Notes: generated by a model from the sequence alone, not told the origin. A stretch of 64,000 nucleotides of DNA from Flavobacterium sp. K5-23 (GCF_023278045.1 NZ_CP056783.1:2637501-2701500), one strand, 5' to 3'. Positions 28,299 through 39,189 are shown, numbered from the stretch's first letter. Numbers and translations: made by a program.

Positions 28299-29972
28299 AT
28301 GGAATTAAATAAATACAGCAAGACTATAACTCAAGACGAAACTCAACCAGCAGCACAAGCGATGCTATACGGAATAGGTTTAACCGAAGAAGATTTAAAG
28401 AAAGCGCAAGTGGGAATTGTAAGTATGGGTTATGAGGGAAATACTTGTAACATGCATTTAAATGACTTAGCTAAAGATATCAAAACGGGAGTCTGGAAAG
28501 AAGACTTAGTTGGTTTAATTTTTAATACAATTGGTGTAAGTGACGGAATGTCTAACGGTACTGACGGTATGCGTTTTTCATTAGTCTCTAGAGATGTAAT
28601 TGCTGATTCAATTGAAACTGTAATGGGAGCACAATGGTATGATGCATTAATTGCTGTTCCGGGTTGTGATAAAAATATGCCGGGATCCATTATTGCTATG
28701 GGAAGAGTCAATCGCCCATCGATTATGGTTTACGGAGGAAGTATTCATTCTGGTAAATGGAAAGGGGAATCTTTAAATATTGTATCCGCGTTTGAGGCAT
28801 TAGGTAAAAAGTTCAGTAACACTATTGAACCTGAAGATTTTAAAGGAGTTATCCAGAATGCTTGTCCAGGAGCAGGTGCTTGTGGAGGAATGTATACAGC
28901 AAATACAATGTCTTCGGCTATTGAAGCTTTGGGTATGAGTTTACCTTATAGTTCTTCAAACCCAGCTTTAAGCGAGGAGAAGAAAAAAGAATGTCTGGAC
29001 GCTGGAAAAGCGATTAAGATATTATTAGAAAAAGATATCAAGCCTAAAGACATTATGACGCGTAAAGCATTTGAAAATGCTATTACTATGGTTGCTGTGT
29101 TGGGAGGTTCCACAAATGCTGTTATGCATCTTATCGCAATGGCACATTCTGTTGATATCGAAATTACATTAAAAGATTTTCAAGTCATCAGTGATAAAAC
29201 ACCATTACTTGCTAATTTAAAACCAAGTGGAAAATACTTAATGGAAGATCTTCATGAAGCTGGAGGAGTTCCTGCGGTAATGAAATATTTATTAAAAGAA
29301 GGATTGTTATATGGCGAATGTTTAACGGTTACCGGGAAAACCTTAGCTGAAAATTTAGCTGCTGTTCCAGATTTAAACGATGGTCAAGATGTAATTCACG
29401 AAATTCAAAAAGCGTTAAAAGCAACCGGAAATATTCAAATTTTATACGGAAACCTTGCAGAAGAAGGTTGTGTAGCGAAAATTAGCGGAAATGAAGGGGA
29501 ATTTTTCGAAGGAGACGCTATTGTTTATGAAAATGAACATGATGTAATAACTGGAGTTCGTAGTGGTGAAGTAAAACCTGGTAATGTGGTCGTCATTAGG
29601 TATTGTGGACCTAAAGGTGGGCCAGGAATGCCTGAAATGCTTAAACCTACATCAGCCATTATGGGTGCTGGTCTTGGAAAAAGTGTCGCTTTAATTACAG
29701 ACGGTAGATTCTCTGGTGGTTCACATGGATTTGTAGTAGGACACGTTACTCCGGAAGCTTTTGATGGTGGTGGAATCGCTTTAGTCAAAAATGGTGATAT
29801 TATCACGATTGACGCTATTAAGAACACGATTAATCTGAAAATTTCTGAAGCTGAATTTGCTGAAAGAAAAGCGAATTGGGTGCAACCTGTATCAAATATT
29901 AAAAAAGGAGTTTTACTAAAATACATACGATCAGTTTCTAGTGCGTCCACAGGATGTGTAACTGATAAATAA
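28299..29972 (+). CDS. ilvD: Dihydroxy-acid dehydratase
   Basis: 557 residues, usual length. Iron-sulfur ligands lie in [10 protein letters not shown] and [32 protein letters not shown] and the C-terminal [15 protein letters not shown] are conserved. It forms the 2-oxo acids of Val and Ile from the dihydroxy acids. It is the first structural gene after the attenuator; ilvB follows after 31 bases. Confidence 0.97.
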   Translation: MELNKYSKTITQDETQPAAQAMLYGIGLTEEDLKKAQVGIVSMGYEGNTCNMHLNDLAKDIKTGVWKEDLVGLIFNTIGVSDGMSNGTDGMRFSLVSRDVIADSIETVMGAQWYDALIAVPGCDKNMPGSIIAMGRVNRPSIMVYGGSIHSGKWKGESLNIVSAFEALGKKFSNTIEPEDFKGVIQNACPGAGACGGMYTANTMSSAIEALGMSLPYSSSNPALSEEKKKECLDAGKAIKILLEKDIKPKDIMTRKAFENAITMVAVLGGSTNAVMHLIAMAHSVDIEITLKDFQVISDKTPLLANLKPSGKYLMEDLHEAGGVPAVMKYLLKEGLLYGECLTVTGKTLAENLAAVPDLNDGQDVIHEIQKALKATGNIQILYGNLAEEGCVAKISGNEGEFFEGDAIVYENEHDVITGVRSGEVKPGNVVVIRYCGPKGGPGMPEMLKPTSAIMGAGLGKSVALITDGRFSGGSHGFVVGHVTPEAFDGGGIALVKNGDIITIDAIKNTINLKISEAEFAERKANWVQPVSNIKKGVLLKYIRSVSSASTGCVTDK

Positions 29973-30003
29973 AGCAAAAAGCCAAAGACTTTTAGCGAAT
30001 AAA

Positions 30004-31707
30004 ATGACACCAATGAAAACAAATAAAATATCTGGCGCAGAAGCCGTTATCAGATGCTTATTAGAAGAAGGAGTAGACTTGGTTTATGGCTACCCAGGTG
30101 GTGCTATTATGCCTGTTTATGACGAATTATATAAATTTAAAGATCAATTGCATCATGTATTAGTACGTCATGAACAAGGGGCGACGCACGCTGCTCAAGG
30201 TTTTGCAAGAGCTACTGGAAAAGTGGGTGTGGCAATTGCAACATCTGGACCGGGAGCAACAAACTTGGTGACAGGAATAGCCGATGCTCAAATTGATTCC
30301 ACTCCAATGGTTTGTATTACCGGTCAGGTGGGAAAACATTTATTGGGTTCGGATGCTTTTCAGGAAACGGATATTATCGGAATTTCAACTCCTGTAACCA
30401 AATGGAATTACCAAATTACAGAAGCTTCAGAGATCCCTGAAATTATGGCTAAAGCTTTTTATATTGCTAAATCGGGTCGTCCAGGTCCTGTATTGATTGA
30501 TATTACAAAAAATGCTCAATTTGACGAATTCGAATTTAGCTATAAGAAATGTACGGGAATCAGAAGTTACATTCCTAAACCAACATTAAATATAGAAAAA
30601 GTAAAGGAAGCTGCTGAATTGATTAACAAAGCCAAAAAACCTTTTATTGTATTTGGACAAGGAGTAATACTAGGTCAAGCTGAAGCCGAATTGAAAGCAT
30701 TGATAGAGAAGGCTGGGATTCCAGCTGCTTGGACTATATTAGGATTATCAGCATTACCTACGGAACATCCTTTAAATGTAGGAATGCTAGGAATGCACGG
30801 TAATTATGCGCCAAATGTTCTCACAAATGAATGCGATGTGTTAATTGCTATAGGAATGCGTTTTGATGACCGTGTGACTGGAAATTTAGCTACTTATGCT
30901 AAACAAGCCAAAGTAATTCACTTTGAAATCGACCCAGCTGAAGTGGATAAAAATGTTAAAACGACAGTTGCTGTTTTGGCTGATGTTAAAGATTCTTTAA
31001 GTGCGCTATTACCATTTATCGAAAATAATTCACATGAATTATGGCATAATAAATTCAAAGAATTATACGATATAGAATTAGACACCGTAATTAATGAGGA
31101 GTTAAATCCAAAGAAAGAAGGCATTTCTATGGGTGAGACCATCGAAATGATTAATAAACACTCTAAAGGAGATGCGATTATAGTGCCTGATGTAGGTCAA
31201 CACCAAATGTTTGCCTGTAGGTATGCCAAATTCAATCATTCAAAAAGCATGATTAATTCAGGTGGTTTAGGAACAATGGGATTTGCATTACCAGCTGCTA
31301 TTGGTGCCAAAATGGGAATGCCAGAACGAGAAGTTGTAGCAATTATAGGTGATGGTGGTTTTCAAATGACCATACAGGAATTAGGAACAATTTATCAAAC
31401 TAAAGTCCCTGTAAAAATTGTAGTGCTGAATAATGAATTTTTAGGAATGGTGCGCCAATGGCAGCAGTTGTTTTTTGACAAGCGTTATGCTTCTACTGAA
31501 ATGATTAATCCAAACTTTACAGCTATTGCTGAAGGCTATTATATTAAAGCTAAAAAAGTAACCAAAAGAGAAGACTTAGACGCAGCTGTTGCTGAAATGA
31601 TGGCTTCAAAAGACTCTTATTTCCTTGAGGTAATGGTAGAAAAAGAAAATAATGTATTCCCAATGATTCCAACAGGAGCTTCGGTTTCGGATATCAGATT
31701 AAGCTAA
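30004..31707 (+). CDS. ilvB: Acetolactate synthase large subunit
   Basis: 567 residues. The thiamine-diphosphate-activating Glu lies in VRHEQGATHAAQGFARATG; the FAD region and the ThDP/Mg site GDGGFQMTIQELGT and NNEFLGMVRQWQ are intact. It condenses pyruvate with pyruvate or 2-oxobutyrate. Two ATGs, at 30004 and 30013, are both possible. The small subunit gene starts 4 bases after the stop. Confidence 0.97.
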   Translation: MTPMKTNKISGAEAVIRCLLEEGVDLVYGYPGGAIMPVYDELYKFKDQLHHVLVRHEQGATHAAQGFARATGKVGVAIATSGPGATNLVTGIADAQIDSTPMVCITGQVGKHLLGSDAFQETDIIGISTPVTKWNYQITEASEIPEIMAKAFYIAKSGRPGPVLIDITKNAQFDEFEFSYKKCTGIRSYIPKPTLNIEKVKEAAELINKAKKPFIVFGQGVILGQAEAELKALIEKAGIPAAWTILGLSALPTEHPLNVGMLGMHGNYAPNVLTNECDVLIAIGMRFDDRVTGNLATYAKQAKVIHFEIDPAEVDKNVKTTVAVLADVKDSLSALLPFIENNSHELWHNKFKELYDIELDTVINEELNPKKEGISMGETIEMINKHSKGDAIIVPDVGQHQMFACRYAKFNHSKSMINSGGLGTMGFALPAAIGAKMGMPEREVVAIIGDGGFQMTIQELGTIYQTKVPVKIVVLNNEFLGMVRQWQQLFFDKRYASTEMINPNFTAIAEGYYIKAKKVTKREDLDAAVAEMMASKDSYFLEVMVEKENNVFPMIPTGASVSDIRLS

Positions 31708-31711
31708 TAGT

Positions 31712-32233
31712 ATGGAAAATAAAACATTCACCGTTTCAGTATATTCAGAAAACAACATTGGATTGTTAAATAGAATATCTGGCATCTTCTTAAAGCGACA
31801 CATTAATATATTGAGTTTAAACGTCTCTGAATCAGAGATTGAAAACGTTTCAAGGTTTATTATTGTGGTCAACACCAGCGAAAAATGGGTGCAGAACATT
31901 GTAGGGCAAATAGAAAAACAAATAGAAGTCATCAAAGCATTTTATCATGTTGATGAAGAAACTATTTTTCTTGAAAACGCATTGTTCAAAATCCAATCCA
32001 GCTTATTATTCGATGAAAAACAAATTCAAAATATCATCAAAGAAAGCAACTCAGAAATAGTTACAGTAGCTAGAGAGTTTTTTGTGATTTCAAAATCGGG
32101 ACAACGTTCTGACATAGAAGAACTTTACAATAAATTAAAACCTTTCGGTATTATGCAATTTGTTCGTTCTGGAAGGATTTCTGTTTCGAAAGAGAAAATG
32201 GAAATATCAACTTTATTGGAAGAGCTACAATAA
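31712..32233 (+). CDS. ilvN: Acetolactate synthase small (regulatory) subunit
   Basis: 173 residues. An N-terminal ACT domain (VYSENNIGLLNRISGIFLKR) binds valine for feedback control of IlvB; the second half (about 90-173) is the usual C-terminal domain that activates the large subunit, ending in RSGRISVSKEKMEIS. It lies between ilvB and ilvC in the same operon. Confidence 0.95.
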   Translation: MENKTFTVSVYSENNIGLLNRISGIFLKRHINILSLNVSESEIENVSRFIIVVNTSEKWVQNIVGQIEKQIEVIKAFYHVDEETIFLENALFKIQSSLLFDEKQIQNIIKESNSEIVTVAREFFVISKSGQRSDIEELYNKLKPFGIMQFVRSGRISVSKEKMEISTLLEELQ

Positions 32234-32299
32234 GCAAAAAAATTAAAAGAAAACAACAACAAGAAAGGCAATCTTTCGAAAATTAAAATACAATTAAAA

Positions 32300-33769
32300 A
32301 TGGCAAATTATTTCAATACATTACCACTTAGATTACAATTAGAACAATTAGGAGTTTGTGAATTCATGGATCAATCTGAATTTTCAAATGGAATAGATGC
32401 ACTTAAAGGTAAAAAAGTTGTTATCGTAGGTTGTGGTGCTCAAGGATTAAACCAAGGATTAAACATGAGAGATTCAGGTTTAGATATTTCTTATGCATTA
32501 CGTGCCGAAGCAATTGCGCAAAAAAGAGCTTCATTTATGAATGCTGCAGATAATGGTTTTAAAGTGGGAACTTATGAAGAACTGATCCCTACAGCCGATT
32601 TGGTATGTAACTTAACACCAGACAAACAACATACTGCTGTTGTTACGGCTATTATGCCATTAATGAAAAACGGAGCTACATTAGCTTATTCTCATGGTTT
32701 CAATATCGTTGAGGAAGGAATGCAAATTCGTAAAGACATAACTGTAATTATGTGTGCGCCAAAATGCCCTGGTTCAGAAGTTCGTGAAGAGTATAAAAGA
32801 GGTTTTGGAGTGCCAACATTAATTGCTGTTCACCCTGAAAATGATCCTAATAATAATGGTTTTGCTCAAGCAAAAGCTTATGCTGTAGCGACTGGAGGAC
32901 ACAAAGCAGGAGTATTGAATTCTTCATTCGTAGCCGAAGTGAAATCGGATTTAATGGGAGAGCAAACAATTCTTTGTGGAATGCTTCAAACGGGTTCTAT
33001 TTTATGTTTTGATAAAATGGTTGAAAAAGGAATCGAACCAGCTTATGCATCTAAATTGATACAATTTGGTTGGGAAACAGTAACCGAGGCTTTAAAACAC
33101 GGTGGAATTACGAATATGATGGATCGCTTATCTAATCCTTCAAAAATTGAAGCTTTTAGATTAAGTGAAGAATTGAAAGAAATTATGCGTCCTTTATTTC
33201 AAAAACACATGGACGACATTATTTCAGGTGAATTTTCAAAAAACATGATGATTGACTGGGCTAATGATGATATCAATTTGTTGACTTGGAGAGCCGCAAC
33301 TGCCGAAACTAATTTTGAAAAAACAGCTGCTACTGAAGCGCCTATCTCTGAACAAGAATATTTTGACAATGGAGTACTTATGATTGCTATGGTAAAAGCG
33401 GGAGTCGAACTAGCTTTTGAAACTATGACCGAATCAGGTATAATTGAAGAATCAGCATATTATGAGTCTTTACATGAATTGCCTTTGATTGCAAATACTG
33501 TAGCAAGAAAAAAATTATACGAAATGAACCGAATCATTTCGGACACTGCTGAATACGGATGTTATTTATTCGATCATGCTTGTAAGCCTTTATTGACTGA
33601 ATTCATGAAAACGATTGATACAAATGTAATAGGGAAGGCTTTCTCAACATCTAATGGGGTTGAAAATGCAGCACTTATTGCTGTAAATAACAGTATTCGT
33701 CAACATCCTATAGAAGAAATTGGTACTTGGTTAAGAGAATCGATGACTGCAATGAAAAAAATTGGATAA
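32300..33769 (+). CDS. ilvC: Ketol-acid reductoisomerase, class II
   Basis: 489 residues, the long class II form with a duplicated C-terminal domain. NADPH-binding [21 protein letters not shown] near residue 40, [16 protein letters not shown], and [17 protein letters not shown] are conserved. It carries out the alkyl migration and reduction step of Val and Ile synthesis. It is the last gene of the operon; the following 0.5 kb has no convincing gene. Confidence 0.97.
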   Translation: MANYFNTLPLRLQLEQLGVCEFMDQSEFSNGIDALKGKKVVIVGCGAQGLNQGLNMRDSGLDISYALRAEAIAQKRASFMNAADNGFKVGTYEELIPTADLVCNLTPDKQHTAVVTAIMPLMKNGATLAYSHGFNIVEEGMQIRKDITVIMCAPKCPGSEVREEYKRGFGVPTLIAVHPENDPNNNGFAQAKAYAVATGGHKAGVLNSSFVAEVKSDLMGEQTILCGMLQTGSILCFDKMVEKGIEPAYASKLIQFGWETVTEALKHGGITNMMDRLSNPSKIEAFRLSEELKEIMRPLFQKHMDDIISGEFSKNMMIDWANDDINLLTWRAATAETNFEKTAATEAPISEQEYFDNGVLMIAMVKAGVELAFETMTESGIIEESAYYESLHELPLIANTVARKKLYEMNRIISDTAEYGCYLFDHACKPLLTEFMKTIDTNVIGKAFSTSNGVENAALIAVNNSIRQHPIEEIGTWLRESMTAMKKIG

Positions 33770-33800
33770 AATGAAGTTGAAATTAGCGCACCTGAGGTGT

Positions 33801-34049
33801 GATGGGATTAGTTCTGTGTCTTTTACTTTTAAAAATAAGGAATTAGTTTTTTATAAAGTATAAAAATCAAGTGGATACAGCGGCTTTACATTCACTTAGC
33901 TTTAGACGAGATTAAAAGTTAAGTGAAGTAATCCCATATAATTTTACAATAATATTCTGTTTAACAGCAGAATTATAATAATAGTATTGAAAAACAACTT
34001 TGCATGCACGGTGTTATATTATGATTGGTTTGAAATATATGTTGTTTTT
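33801..34049 (+). other. Hairpin-rich gap between ilvC and acs
   Basis: No convincing gene lies in 33770-34277. GATGGGATTA (33801-33810) pairs with TAATCCCAT (33929-33937), and inside it TTCACTTA pairs with TAAGTGAA directly next to the outer arm. ATTCTG/CAGAAT near 33955-33975 and AAAAACAAC (about 33989) with GTTGTTTTT (about 34041) form further stems. With the terminator at 34093 the layout suits a trailer RNA or a small RNA. Whether it is transcribed on its own is unknown. Confidence 0.4.
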
Positions 34050-34092
34050 CTATACTAGGTTAAATGTTAAAATAAATTGTTGGTTTAAAATG

Positions 34093-34123
34093 GGCAGGAT
34101 ATAATTTATCCTGCCTTTTTTTT
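34093..34123 (+). terminator. Rho-independent terminator before acs
   Basis: GGCAGGAT (34093-34100) and ATCCTGCC (34108-34115) form a perfect stem with a seven-base loop and an eight-T tail. It would end the ilv transcript or a separate RNA from the gap. Confidence 0.9.
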
Positions 34124-34277
34124 GAGGTTTATTAATTGAATAACTATAATAAATTACAGCATATGTAGTAAGATGTATGGATTCCCCCTTATATTTTGAT
34201 TTTATACTGCAATTTATGGATTAAATAGTTTTAAGAATCAAAGGAGAATTAATACATTTATAAAAAATTACAAAAGC

Positions 34278-36185
34278 ATGAGTTACTATAAGATTCAAAA
34301 TTTAGAACAATATTTTAAACATTATAACAAGTCTGTTCGTGAGCCCAGAAAATTTTGGGGTAAAATAGCTGAAGAGAACTTTACTTGGTACCAACAATGG
34401 GACAAAGTAGTAGATTTTAATATGGCTGAAGCAGAAGTAAAATGGTTTACTGAGGCTAAAGTTAATATTGTAAAAAATTGTATCGATAGGCATCTTGCTA
34501 AAAGAGGAGAAAAAACAGCTATTATTTTTGAGCCAAATAATCCTGATGAAGCTGCTTTACATATAACTTATAATGAATTGCATCAACGTGTTAGCAAAAT
34601 GGCTAATGTTTTGCGCGAACAAGGAATAAAAAAAGGGGACCGCGTTTGTATTTATTTACCAATGATTCCCGAGTTAGCTGTTTCTGTTTTAGCCTGTGCA
34701 AGAATTGGAGCAATCCATTCCGTTGTTTTTGCTGGATTCTCAGCTTCAGCAGTATCATCAAGAATTAATGATAGTGAATGCAAAATGGTTATCACATCTG
34801 ATGGTGGTTATAGAGGAAGTAAAACAATAGAATTAAAAGAAATTATTGATGAAGCTATAGAAAAGTGTCCATCCGTTTCAACTGTTTTGGTTGTCAATAG
34901 AACAAATAGCACAGTAAAAATGAAAGAGGGCAGAGATAAATGGCTGCAACCTTTATTAGACGAAGCTTCAGATAACTGTGTTGCTGAAATAATGGATGCC
35001 GAAGATCCTTTGTTTATTTTATATACCTCTGGTTCTACAGGAAAACCAAAAGGTATGGTACATACCACAGCGGGATATATGGTTTACACAGCTTACACTT
35101 TTAAAAATGTATTTAATTACGAGGAAAACGATATTTTTTGGTGTACCGCTGATATTGGTTGGATTACTGGACATTCATATACTTTGTACGGGCCTTTATT
35201 AAACGGGGGTACTACAGTAATTTTTGAAGGTGTTCCTTCTTATCCTAATTTCAGTCGTTTTTGGGAAATAATCGTAAAACACAAAGTGTCACAATTTTAC
35301 ACAGCTCCTACGGCAATTAGAGCCTTGGCTAAAGAAAGTTTAGAATACGTTCAAAAATATCAATTAGACTCATTAAAAGTAATTGGTTCCGTGGGTGAAC
35401 CTATCAATGAGGAAGCTTGGCACTGGTTTAATGACCATGTAGGAGGAAAGAGATGTCCAATAGTTGATACCTGGTGGCAAACAGAAACTGGTGGTATCAT
35501 GATTTCGCCAATATCTTTTGTAACACCTACAAAACCAACATACGCTACATTACCATTACCGGGAATACAGCCCGTATTGATGGATGATAGACGCAATGAG
35601 ATCGAAGGGAATCAGGTTGTGGGAAGTTTATGCATTAAATTTCCATGGCCGGGAATTGCCAGAACTATCTGGGGAGATCATCAACGTTATAAAGACACTT
35701 ATTTTTCTGCTTTTCCAGGTAAATATTTCACCGGTGACGGCGCATTACGTGATGAAGTTGGTTATTACAGAATTACGGGAAGAGTTGATGATGTGATTAT
35801 TGTTTCGGGTCATAACTTAGGAACAGCTCCTATTGAAGATGCAATTAATGAACATCCAGCTGTAGCTGAAAGTGCCATTGTAGGATTTCCTCACGATGTA
35901 AAAGGAAATGCATTATATGGATTTGTAATTCTAAAAGAAAGCGGTGAAAACCGTGATAGAGATAATTTGACTAAAGAAATCAATCAGCAAATCTCGGATC
36001 ATATTGGACCAATTGCAAAATTAGATAAAATCCAATTTGTATCTGGCTTGCCAAAAACACGTTCGGGTAAAATTATGCGTAGAATTCTTCGAAAAATAGC
36101 GGAAGGTGATTTTTCTAACTTTGGAGATACTTCTACATTGTTAAACCCTGAAATTGTGGATGAAATTAAAAACGAAAGGAAATAA
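34278..36185 (+). CDS. acs: Acetate-CoA ligase (acetyl-CoA synthetase)
   Basis: 635 residues, standard Acs length. The P-loop is LYTSGSTGKPKGMVHTTAGY, the AMP site VDTWWQTETGG, and the C-terminal PKTRSGKIMRRILRKIA carries the lysine that is regulated by acetylation in other bacteria. It converts acetate, ATP and CoA to acetyl-CoA in the cytoplasm, a precursor for the acyl chemistry of the adjacent PKS cluster, although that link is only proximity. A terminator follows at once. Confidence 0.97.
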   Translation: MSYYKIQNLEQYFKHYNKSVREPRKFWGKIAEENFTWYQQWDKVVDFNMAEAEVKWFTEAKVNIVKNCIDRHLAKRGEKTAIIFEPNNPDEAALHITYNELHQRVSKMANVLREQGIKKGDRVCIYLPMIPELAVSVLACARIGAIHSVVFAGFSASAVSSRINDSECKMVITSDGGYRGSKTIELKEIIDEAIEKCPSVSTVLVVNRTNSTVKMKEGRDKWLQPLLDEASDNCVAEIMDAEDPLFILYTSGSTGKPKGMVHTTAGYMVYTAYTFKNVFNYEENDIFWCTADIGWITGHSYTLYGPLLNGGTTVIFEGVPSYPNFSRFWEIIVKHKVSQFYTAPTAIRALAKESLEYVQKYQLDSLKVIGSVGEPINEEAWHWFNDHVGGKRCPIVDTWWQTETGGIMISPISFVTPTKPTYATLPLPGIQPVLMDDRRNEIEGNQVVGSLCIKFPWPGIARTIWGDHQRYKDTYFSAFPGKYFTGDGALRDEVGYYRITGRVDDVIIVSGHNLGTAPIEDAINEHPAVAESAIVGFPHDVKGNALYGFVILKESGENRDRDNLTKEINQQISDHIGPIAKLDKIQFVSGLPKTRSGKIMRRILRKIAEGDFSNFGDTSTLLNPEIVDEIKNERK

Positions 36186-36212
36186 ATTTATCTTTTCGAA
36201 TACTATATACTT

Positions 36213-36247
36213 AAACCGCTTCTATATTTAGAGCGGTTTTTTTTATT
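36213..36247 (+). terminator. Rho-independent terminator after acs
   Basis: AAACCGCT and AGCGGTTT, with an inner CTA/TAG pairing, form a stem followed by eight or more T residues. It separates acs from the PKS cluster. Confidence 0.9.
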
Positions 36248-36292
36248 TAGAAACAAATTAATTTGAACGAAATAACCTAATTTAGCCTTGTT

Positions 36293-37426
36293 ATGAAAAC
36301 AAATGAATCTGTGATAATTGTTGGTGGAGGATTAGCTGGTCTATGTAGTGCCATTCACTTGTCAAAAGCAGGTATTGCAGTGATTTTGATAGAAAAAAAT
36401 GAGTATCCAAAACATAAAGTTTGCGGAGAATACATTTCAAACGAAGTTTTTCAATACTTAGAATGGCTAGGCTTAGATCTTGAATTTTTACAGCCAACTC
36501 ATATTACAAAATTTGAATTCTCAACGAATAACGGCAAAACAATTAATTGCGAATTGCCACTTGGTGGATTTGGAATTAGCCGATATACATTGGATGAGTT
36601 TTTGTACAAAAAAGCTTTGGATAATGGATGTAAAATCATTCAGGATACGGTTGAAAACATTGTTTTTAAGGACAAGCAATTCTCTGTAACCACTTCTGAA
36701 AAAGGGGCTTATAATACTGAATTTGTCCTTGGCGCTTTCGGAAAACGTTCTAACATTGATGTTAAACTCGATAGAGATTTCATCAAAGTAAAATCAGCTT
36801 GGCTTGCTGTAAAAGCACATTACTCTGGTGATTTTCCTAATGATTTAGTTGGTTTACATAATTTCGTGGGCGGTTATTGCGGCGTTTCCAAGGTTGAAAA
36901 CAACACAGTAAACATATGTTATTTAGCGGATTACCATACTTTTAAAAAGTATAATAATATTGAAGAATATCAAAGTAAAGTAGTTATGGAAAACCCAAAA
37001 TTAAAGGCTGTTTTTGATAATCACCGTCTGATATTTGATAAACCATTAACGATAAGCCAAATATCATTCGGAAAAAAAGCACCAATTGAAAACCATATTT
37101 TAATGATTGGTGATACTGCCGGATTGATACACCCATTATGTGGAAACGGAATGGCGATGGCAATCCATAGTGCTAAAATCGCATCAGAATTGATTGTTAA
37201 CTATTTTAATAATGATATTAAATCAAGAACTGAACTAGAAAGTAACTATTTGAAGGAATGGAATGTTAATTTTAAGAATAGAATACTGATTGGTAGGTTT
37301 ATAGCGGGAGTATTAAAAAAACAACGTATTTCAGCATTACTGATGCGTCTGTTAGTTGTATTTCCTTTTATTTTACCAATAATTATAAAAAAAACGCACG
37401 GAAAACCAATTTCAATAAATCAATAG
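36293..37426 (+). CDS. FAD-dependent oxidoreductase of the PKS cluster
   Basis: 377 residues, geranylgeranyl reductase/group A flavin monooxygenase type. The N-terminal dinucleotide fold is VIIVGGGLAGLCSAIHLSKAG, then KVCGEYIS, and the second FAD motif is ILMIGDTAGLIHPLCGNGMAMAI. The C-terminus has a hydrophobic, basic tail that may touch the membrane. First gene of a seven-gene operon; the next start abuts its stop. In the Streptomyces srs phenolic-lipid operon a flavoprotein hydroxylates the resorcinol ring, and the same task fits here by analogy. Saturation of double bonds is the alternative. Confidence 0.85.
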   Translation: MKTNESVIIVGGGLAGLCSAIHLSKAGIAVILIEKNEYPKHKVCGEYISNEVFQYLEWLGLDLEFLQPTHITKFEFSTNNGKTINCELPLGGFGISRYTLDEFLYKKALDNGCKIIQDTVENIVFKDKQFSVTTSEKGAYNTEFVLGAFGKRSNIDVKLDRDFIKVKSAWLAVKAHYSGDFPNDLVGLHNFVGGYCGVSKVENNTVNICYLADYHTFKKYNNIEEYQSKVVMENPKLKAVFDNHRLIFDKPLTISQISFGKKAPIENHILMIGDTAGLIHPLCGNGMAMAIHSAKIASELIVNYFNNDIKSRTELESNYLKEWNVNFKNRILIGRFIAGVLKKQRISALLMRLLVVFPFILPIIIKKTHGKPISINQ

Positions 37427-38140
37427 ATGTTCCTAAACACAAAACATAGAACTGATAAACCCGAAATCATGGATGATTTTGCCCTTGAAGGCGAGATCTT
37501 AAGGGAGGCTTTGGATAAAATCGCCAAAATCAACCAACTTTTAGGAGGCAATCGGCTAACTTTACAAGGAGTGAAAGATTTGATAAGCCAGATTGATTCC
37601 ACAAGGACAATTACTATAATAGATGTGGGTTGCGGTAATGGAGATATGTTACGAACTCTGGCAGAGTACGGTTTAAAAAATCATTTGAAATTTGATTTAA
37701 TTGGGATTGACGCTAATAATTACACCGTTAATCACGCTCGTAAATTATCAAAAGAATATCCAAATATCAGTTATCGTTGCGAAAATATTTTTGATAAAGC
37801 TTTCAGTGAATTAAAATATGATATTGCGCTATGTACCTTAACGTTACATCATTTCAAAGAGATTGAAATCGTTAGTTTAATGGAGCTTTTTAATTCCAAT
37901 TCAACTATAGGAGTTGTGATTAATGATTTACATAGAAACGGCACAGCATATCGATTGTTTCAAGCATTGTGTTTTGTGTTCCGACTCAATCCTATGTCAA
38001 AAGAAGACGGGTTAACATCTATTTTAAGAGGATTTAAAAAAGAGGAATTAGTTCGTTTTTCAGAGCAATTAAATTTCAGCAACTATACAATTCAATGGAA
38101 GTGGGCCTTCCGTTATCAATGGATAATAACAAAAATATGA
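37427..38140 (+). CDS. SAM-dependent methyltransferase of the PKS cluster
   Basis: 237 residues. Class I fold with motif I IIDVGCGNGDML, acidic strand-2 end LIGIDAN, and ALCTLTLHHF. It starts right after the flavoprotein stop and its TGA overlaps the next ATG (ATGA, 38137-38140), so the three genes are translationally coupled. It probably methylates the PKS product on oxygen or carbon, as SrsB-type enzymes do. A menaquinone-type methyltransferase is less likely given the context. Confidence 0.85.
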   Translation: MFLNTKHRTDKPEIMDDFALEGEILREALDKIAKINQLLGGNRLTLQGVKDLISQIDSTRTITIIDVGCGNGDMLRTLAEYGLKNHLKFDLIGIDANNYTVNHARKLSKEYPNISYRCENIFDKAFSELKYDIALCTLTLHHFKEIEIVSLMELFNSNSTIGVVINDLHRNGTAYRLFQALCFVFRLNPMSKEDGLTSILRGFKKEELVRFSEQLNFSNYTIQWKWAFRYQWIITKI

Positions 38141-39189
38141 GTGTAAAAATACATACGGTTTCAAAACAGCTTCCTAAATATTCTAGAACTACTCAAGAAA
38201 TAATGCCATTTCTAGATTCTTGGCTGGAAGGTCAGGAGGATCGTTTTATTCGAAAAGTAAAAAAGATTTTCGAAGGAGCAGCGGTTGATAAAAGGTATTC
38301 TATTATGGACCCAATTGAAGTATTCACCAAAACATCTTTTGAGGAACGAAATGACATTTATGCCCGTGAAGTAATTGATTTGGGCGAAAAAGTTCTTGAA
38401 AAAGCACTCCTGAAATCCAATTGGAAACCACAAGATTTAGATTTCATTATTACGGTTAGCTGTACTGGAATTATGATTCCCTCATTGGATGCCTATTTAA
38501 TCAATAAATTGAAATTGCGTCAGGATATCGTGAGACTTCCTGTAACTGAAATGGGTTGTGCAGCAGGAGTTTCAGGAATTATTTATGCAAAGAATTTTTT
38601 AAAATCCAATCCAGGAAAACGCGCGGCAGTTATTGCAGTTGAAAGCCCTACGGCTACTTTTCAACTTGACGATTTCTCGATGGCTAATATTGTTAGTGCA
38701 GCCATTTTTGGTGATGGAGCAGCCTGTGTAATGCTTTCATCACATCCTGATGATAAAGGTCCGGAGATTCTAGATGAGGAAATGTATCATTTTTATGATA
38801 ACGAGCATATGATGGGTTTTAAACTTACTAATTCTGGTTTACAGATGATTTTAGACATTGAAGTACCTGAAACCATCGCGTCCCATTTCCCCAATATTAT
38901 TCATCCTTTTTTAGAAAAAAACAATTTGGATATCAAAGATATGGACCATTTGATTTTTCATCCCGGAGGAAAAAAAATTGTTCAAACCGTGGAGGACTTA
39001 TTCTTAGATTTGGGAAAAAACATAGATGAAACAAAAGAAGTGTTGCGTTTATATGGTAATATGTCAAGCGCAACTGTTTTATATGTTCTGGAGCGTATTA
39101 TGGACAACCAACCTGAAAAAGGAGAAAAAGGATTAATGTTGAGTTTTGGCCCAGGATTTTCGGCACAAAAAGTATTATTGCAGTTTTAA
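38137..39189 (+). CDS. Type III polyketide synthase (chalcone/stilbene synthase fold)
   Basis: 350 residues from the ATG that overlaps the methyltransferase stop; an ATG 42 bases upstream would give extra non-conserved residues. The triad is complete: Cys in TEMGCAAGVSG (about residue 150), His in LIFHPGGKKI, and Asn in YGNMSSATV. FGDGAACVM and the C-terminal SFGPGFSAQ loop are family signatures. It extends an acyl starter with malonyl-CoA and cyclises it to a resorcinol, phloroglucinol or pyrone. Dedicated ACP-dependent genes downstream suggest the starter is handed over from an acyl-ACP. Confidence 0.92.
   Translation: MSVKIHTVSKQLPKYSRTTQEIMPFLDSWLEGQEDRFIRKVKKIFEGAAVDKRYSIMDPIEVFTKTSFEERNDIYAREVIDLGEKVLEKALLKSNWKPQDLDFIITVSCTGIMIPSLDAYLINKLKLRQDIVRLPVTEMGCAAGVSGIIYAKNFLKSNPGKRAAVIAVESPTATFQLDDFSMANIVSAAIFGDGAACVMLSSHPDDKGPEILDEEMYHFYDNEHMMGFKLTNSGLQMILDIEVPETIASHFPNIIHPFLEKNNLDIKDMDHLIFHPGGKKIVQTVEDLFLDLGKNIDETKEVLRLYGNMSSATVLYVLERIMDNQPEKGEKGLMLSFGPGFSAQKVLLQF

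Noticed and set aside
29525-30022. 165-codon antisense frame over the end of ilvD
   Set aside because: A shadow of the strongly biased ilvD codons; no start context and no family match.
33771-33863. 30-codon frame starting one base after the ilvC stop
   Set aside because: Composition is unremarkable, it overlaps the paired bases at 33801-33810, and there is no promoter or family resemblance.
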